A stretch of 64,000 nucleotides of DNA from Marinihelvus fidelis (GTDB lineage Bacteria > Pseudomonadota > Gammaproteobacteria > Xanthomonadales > SZUA-36). Under the pieces are notes generated by a model that was not told the DNA's origin, searched no databases, and saw nothing but the letters and a program-made list of their open reading frames with translations. Shown here piece by piece: positions 61,099-64,000 of the stretch (position 1 is its first letter; the number at the start of each line of letters is the position of its first letter). The DNA is taken from contig NZ_VYXP01000002.1 of the NCBI RefSeq assembly GCF_008725655.1, positions 400,026 through 464,025 of the forward strand, given 5' to 3'. Made by a program: the position numbers and the translations under genes.

Positions 61099-61664
61099 TG
61101 TCACCGCGCACCCGCCGGGGCATCATCCTGCTGGGCGGCCTCTGTCTGCTCAGTTTCTGGGCGTCGCGCCAGGACACGGACGGCGAAGGCGGACCGATCA
61201 AGGGCCTGGACACGCGCCTGGACTACGCCCTCGGCAACTTCAGGATGCTGGCCTACGATGAGCAGGGCACGCCGGTGGTGACGCTGTGGGCGCCGCGGCT
61301 GGCCAACGACGCGGCCACCGGCATCGGCGAACTCGACTCGCCCCGCGCCGAACTGCACCACGAGGGCTTCCGCTGGAACATTGACGCGCAACACGCGACG
61401 ATATCCAGCGACCGTGAGATCATCCAGTTTTCCGGTAACGTACGCATGGTCAGGGAATCCGGCGAACCATCCGACCACCTGGAAATCGAATCCAGTGAAG
61501 TGATGCTGGAAGTGACACCCCGGCTGGCGTCATCGGACCAGTGGGTCGATGTCGCCGACCCGGCAGGAAAGATGCGGGCACTGGGCTTCAGTGTCGACAT
61601 GCTGACCAACCATTACCATCTTGAGAGCGGAATTACAGGAACGTATGAGATCCAGGCGAATTGA
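61095..61664 (+). CDS. lptC: LPS export system protein LptC
   Basis: A 189-residue inner-membrane protein with one N-terminal anchor (GIILLGGLCLLSFWASR) and a periplasmic beta domain (YALGNFRMLAYDEQGTP, NDAATGIGELDSPRAELHH). It links the LptBFG extractor to LptA in the periplasmic bridge. Overlaps kdsC by 4 bp and lptA by 20 bp. Confidence 0.94.
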   Translation: MMSPRTRRGIILLGGLCLLSFWASRQDTDGEGGPIKGLDTRLDYALGNFRMLAYDEQGTPVVTLWAPRLANDAATGIGELDSPRAELHHEGFRWNIDAQHATISSDREIIQFSGNVRMVRESGEPSDHLEIESSEVMLEVTPRLASSDQWVDVADPAGKMRALGFSVDMLTNHYHLESGITGTYEIQAN

Positions 61665-62193
61665 TCGATGGGCCGCGGCCACCCTGCTGCTGGCCACCCT
61701 GAATGCCGCCGCGCTGCAGACCGACCGGCAGCAGCCGCTCGACGTCAAGGCGGACTCCGGCGACGGCACGTTTGGTGACGGTGTCACCGTGCTCAGTGGC
61801 AATGTCGAGGTCAACCAGGGCACCCTGCACATCACCGCTGACCGCGCGTCGGTGGAGAAACTCGACGGCAAGGTTCGCCTGGTCACGCTGCAGGGCCAGC
61901 CGGCCGTGCTTGAACAGGAAATCGAGGAACAGGGCCTGGTGCGCGCCGAGGCCCGGACCATCACCTACCAGGTGGGTGACGGCCTGGTGAACCTGAATGG
62001 CGAGGCCGACGTGACTCACCCGCAATACCACATTACCGGCGACGCACTGACCTACGACCTGAACAAGCAGCACTTCCAGGGCGTGGGCGGCGATACCGGC
62101 GATGGTCGCATCCGCATTCGCATGGACCCGGAAGTGGCCGACGAGGCCGCGGCCTCACCGGCGACCCCGGACGACGGGAACGACGGCCACTGA
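61645..62193 (+). CDS. lptA: LPS transport periplasmic protein LptA
   Basis: About 182 residues with N-terminal signal ([17 protein letters not shown]) and the OstA/LptA fold: [59 protein letters not shown]. It forms the periplasmic LPS bridge. ATG 61645 is supported by AGGA 6 bp upstream; an upstream TTG (61621) is possible. Immediately followed by lptB. Confidence 0.94.
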   Translation: MRSRRIDRWAAATLLLATLNAAALQTDRQQPLDVKADSGDGTFGDGVTVLSGNVEVNQGTLHITADRASVEKLDGKVRLVTLQGQPAVLEQEIEEQGLVRAEARTITYQVGDGLVNLNGEADVTHPQYHITGDALTYDLNKQHFQGVGGDTGDGRIRIRMDPEVADEAAASPATPDDGNDGH

Positions 62194-62194
62194 C

Positions 62195-62914
62195 GTGCTG
62201 GTTACCGAGAGCCTGCACAAGTCGTACCGCAAGCGCGAAGTCGTCCGCGGCGTCAGCATGCGCGTCGAACCGGGCAAGGTGGTCGGGCTGCTGGGCCCCA
62301 ACGGCGCCGGCAAGACCACCTGCTTCTACATGATTGTCGGCCTGATCCCGGCCAGTCACGGCAGCATCAAGGTCGACGACATCGATATCACGCACGAGCC
62401 GGTCAACGTCCGTGCACACCTGGGCGTTGGCTACCTGCCGCAGGAAGCCTCGATCTTCCGCAAGATGTCGGTGCGCGACAACGTGCTGTCGATCCTGGAG
62501 ATGCGCCCCGACCTGGACGCCGAGGCCCGCGAGGACCAGTTGCAGTCGCTGCTGGAAGAACTGGGCGTGGCGCACCTGTCCGAGCAATCCGGCATCAGCC
62601 TGTCGGGCGGCGAGCGGCGGCGGGTGGAAATCGCCCGGGCACTGGCCACGCGGCCGCGCTTTATCCTGCTGGACGAGCCGTTCGCCGGCGTCGACCCCAT
62701 TTCCGTGGGCGAGATCCAGAACATCGTCGAGCACCTGACCGACCGCGGCATCGGCGTGCTGATCACCGACCACAACGTCCGTGAGACCCTGGGCATCTGC
62801 GACCATGCCTACATTCTCAACGAGGGCCGGATCCTGGCCGAGGGCGCGCCGGACGTGGTGCTGGACAACGAAGACGTGCGCAACGTCTACCTGGGCCAGG
62901 CCTTCCGGCTGTAG
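62195..62914 (+). CDS. lptB: LPS export ABC transporter ATP-binding protein LptB
   Basis: About 239 residues: Walker [41 protein letters not shown], signature [19 protein letters not shown], Walker [18 protein letters not shown], switch [14 protein letters not shown]. Energises LPS extraction with LptF/LptG, whose genes are not in the window. GTG start at 62195, 1 bp after lptA; open frame upstream lies in lptA. Confidence 0.97.
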   Translation: MLVTESLHKSYRKREVVRGVSMRVEPGKVVGLLGPNGAGKTTCFYMIVGLIPASHGSIKVDDIDITHEPVNVRAHLGVGYLPQEASIFRKMSVRDNVLSILEMRPDLDAEAREDQLQSLLEELGVAHLSEQSGISLSGGERRRVEIARALATRPRFILLDEPFAGVDPISVGEIQNIVEHLTDRGIGVLITDHNVRETLGICDHAYILNEGRILAEGAPDVVLDNEDVRNVYLGQAFRL

Positions 62915-62931
62915 GCGGGGTACGAAGCGTC

Positions 62932-64000
62932 ATGGTCGATCATTCACTGCAATTACGCCTGAGCCAGAAGCTGGCGCTGGCGCCGCAGTTGCAACAGGCC
63001 ATCCGCCTGCTGCAACTCACCCGTATCGAGCTGCGCGAACACCTGCAGGCCACCGTCGAGGCCAACCCGCTGCTGGACTTCGACGAGCCGGGTGGCGAGG
63101 CCGCGGCCGACAGCGCGGACGACTGGGACACGCCCTCCCAGGGTGAAGACAGCAGCGCCGCGGCCGATGACCCCTACGGCGACTACGACGACCAGTGGGG
63201 CGAAGACATGGGCGGCGGCGAACAGTGGGCCGAGGCCGGCTTCAGCGTCGAGCGCGAGAACCAGATCGCCGACGAGTCCGGCGATTCGCTGCGCGACCAC
63301 CTGATGTTCCAGGTCGAGCTGGGCCAGTTCAATGACCGCGACGCCGCCATCGCCACCGCGATCATCTTCGCGCTCGATGAAGACGGCTACCTGCTCGACA
63401 GCATCGACGATATCCGCGACTCCCTGCTGCCCGACCTGGAAACCGACGAGGCCGAGATCCGCGCGGTCATGCGCCGCGTCCAGCGCATGGAGCCCGTCGG
63501 CGTGGCCACCAATGGCCCGGCCGAATGCATCCGCGTGCAGCTGGCCGTGCTGCCGGCCTCGACGCCCGGCCGCGACCTGGCCCAGCGCGTGGCGCGGGAC
63601 TACATCGACCTGGTGGCCGACGCCGAGCTCGAACGCCTGAAGCGCGAAACCGGTGCCGGTGACGACGACCTCGAAACCGCGCTGGACCTGATCCGTTCGC
63701 TGGAGCCCCGCCCCGGCGCGCGCTACGACAACCGCCAGCAGGAATACCTGGTGCCGGATGTCTACACCCGCCAGGTCGAGGGCCGCTGGGTCACCTACCT
63801 GAGCCCGGACAACGACCCGCGCCTGAAGCTCAACACCTACTACGTCCAGCTGCTGCGCCAGTCCGGCGGCGAGGACCGCAAGTACCTGCAGGGCCGCCTG
63901 CAGGAAGCACGCTGGCTGCTGTCCAGCCTGGAGCTGCGCAACCGCACGCTGATGAACGTGTCGCAGGCCATCGTCGACCACCAGTCCGGCTTCATGGACG
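62932..64000 (+). CDS. rpoN: RNA polymerase sigma-54 factor (partial, C-terminus beyond window)
   Basis: The first 356 codons are visible. Region I: LQLRLSQKLALAPQLQQAIRLLQL, the activator-interacting Gln/Leu-rich segment. An acidic region II (DSADDWDTPSQGEDSSAAAD) follows, then the core-binding domain (QVELGQFNDRDAAIATAIIFALDEDGYL, RVQRMEPVGVATNGPAECIRVQL). The DNA-binding RpoN box is past the right edge. Position after lptB is conserved across proteobacteria. Confidence 0.95.
   Translation, partial: MVDHSLQLRLSQKLALAPQLQQAIRLLQLTRIELREHLQATVEANPLLDFDEPGGEAAADSADDWDTPSQGEDSSAAADDPYGDYDDQWGEDMGGGEQWAEAGFSVERENQIADESGDSLRDHLMFQVELGQFNDRDAAIATAIIFALDEDGYLLDSIDDIRDSLLPDLETDEAEIRAVMRRVQRMEPVGVATNGPAECIRVQLAVLPASTPGRDLAQRVARDYIDLVADAELERLKRETGAGDDDLETALDLIRSLEPRPGARYDNRQQEYLVPDVYTRQVEGRWVTYLSPDNDPRLKLNTYYVQLLRQSGGEDRKYLQGRLQEARWLLSSLELRNRTLMNVSQAIVDHQSGFMD

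Overview
The window is a high-GC chromosomal segment of a gammaproteobacterium. Three things point to the Xanthomonadales/Lysobacterales or a relative such as the Wenzhouxiangella group: the kdsD-kdsC-lptC-lptA-lptB-rpoN order at the right end, adjacent MurD2/MurL-type genes (the L-glutamate/epimerase route to peptidoglycan described in Xanthomonas), and frequent TTG/GTG starts with overlapping stops and starts. The placement is an inference from gene content, not a phylogeny. No rRNA, tRNA, CRISPR array, transposase or complete prophage was seen, and no gene-free stretch exceeds 300 bp.

Layout. 0-8 kb: polysaccharide locus (GT2 fragment, Wzt/Wzm-type ABC exporter, two GT4 enzymes, a large GT-C-like membrane protein, DUF2304 and a DPM1-like GT2). 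8-12 kb: LytS/AlgZ-type kinase, TfpX/TfpZ-like protein, LysE exporter, upp, PAP2 phosphatase. 12.2-15.7 kb: Mla-type lipid transport operon whose permease carries a fused STAS domain. 15.7-19.5 kb: murL-murD2-FemAB/GNAT operon, preceded by an unusual leader (terminator hairpin, then a 7-bp tandem repeat reaching the start codon). 19.8-21.9 kb: a divergent EF-G paralogue. 21.9-31.2 kb: a visibly AT-richer island with a two-gene secreted S74-chaperone operon and a glycan-modification cluster, including a 1469-residue sulfotransferase/coiled-coil/GT2/CgeB/CgeB fusion. 31.2-36.5 kb: rmlC-rmlA-rmlB (no rmlD), a GT2 and two sulfotransferases. 36.5-42 kb: suf operon (regulator, sufB, sufC, sufD, sufS) with structured intergenic repeats. 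42-45.7 kb: PhoX-like protein and an unrecognised di-heme protein, each behind an array of PhoB half-sites. 45.7-50.4 kb: amgK-murU and pntAA-pntAB-pntB. 50.6-58.5 kb: DUF805, a lipoprotein, hda, an AI-2E-family permease, DUF2066, purM-purN, DUF3108, ibaG. 58.6-64 kb: yrbG, kdsD, kdsC, lptC, lptA, lptB and the start of rpoN.

How the genes fit together. Much of the window serves the envelope: a probably sulfated, rhamnose-containing exported polysaccharide, Kdo and LPS transport, phospholipid trafficking, and both peptidoglycan synthesis (MurL/MurD2) and MurNAc recycling (AmgK/MurU). The clearest new regulatory unit is the pair of tandem PhoB-type promoters at 43.7 and 45.6 kb, which places a di-heme c-type protein of unknown function in a predicted phosphate-starvation regulon beside a PhoX-like protein that lacks cysteine.
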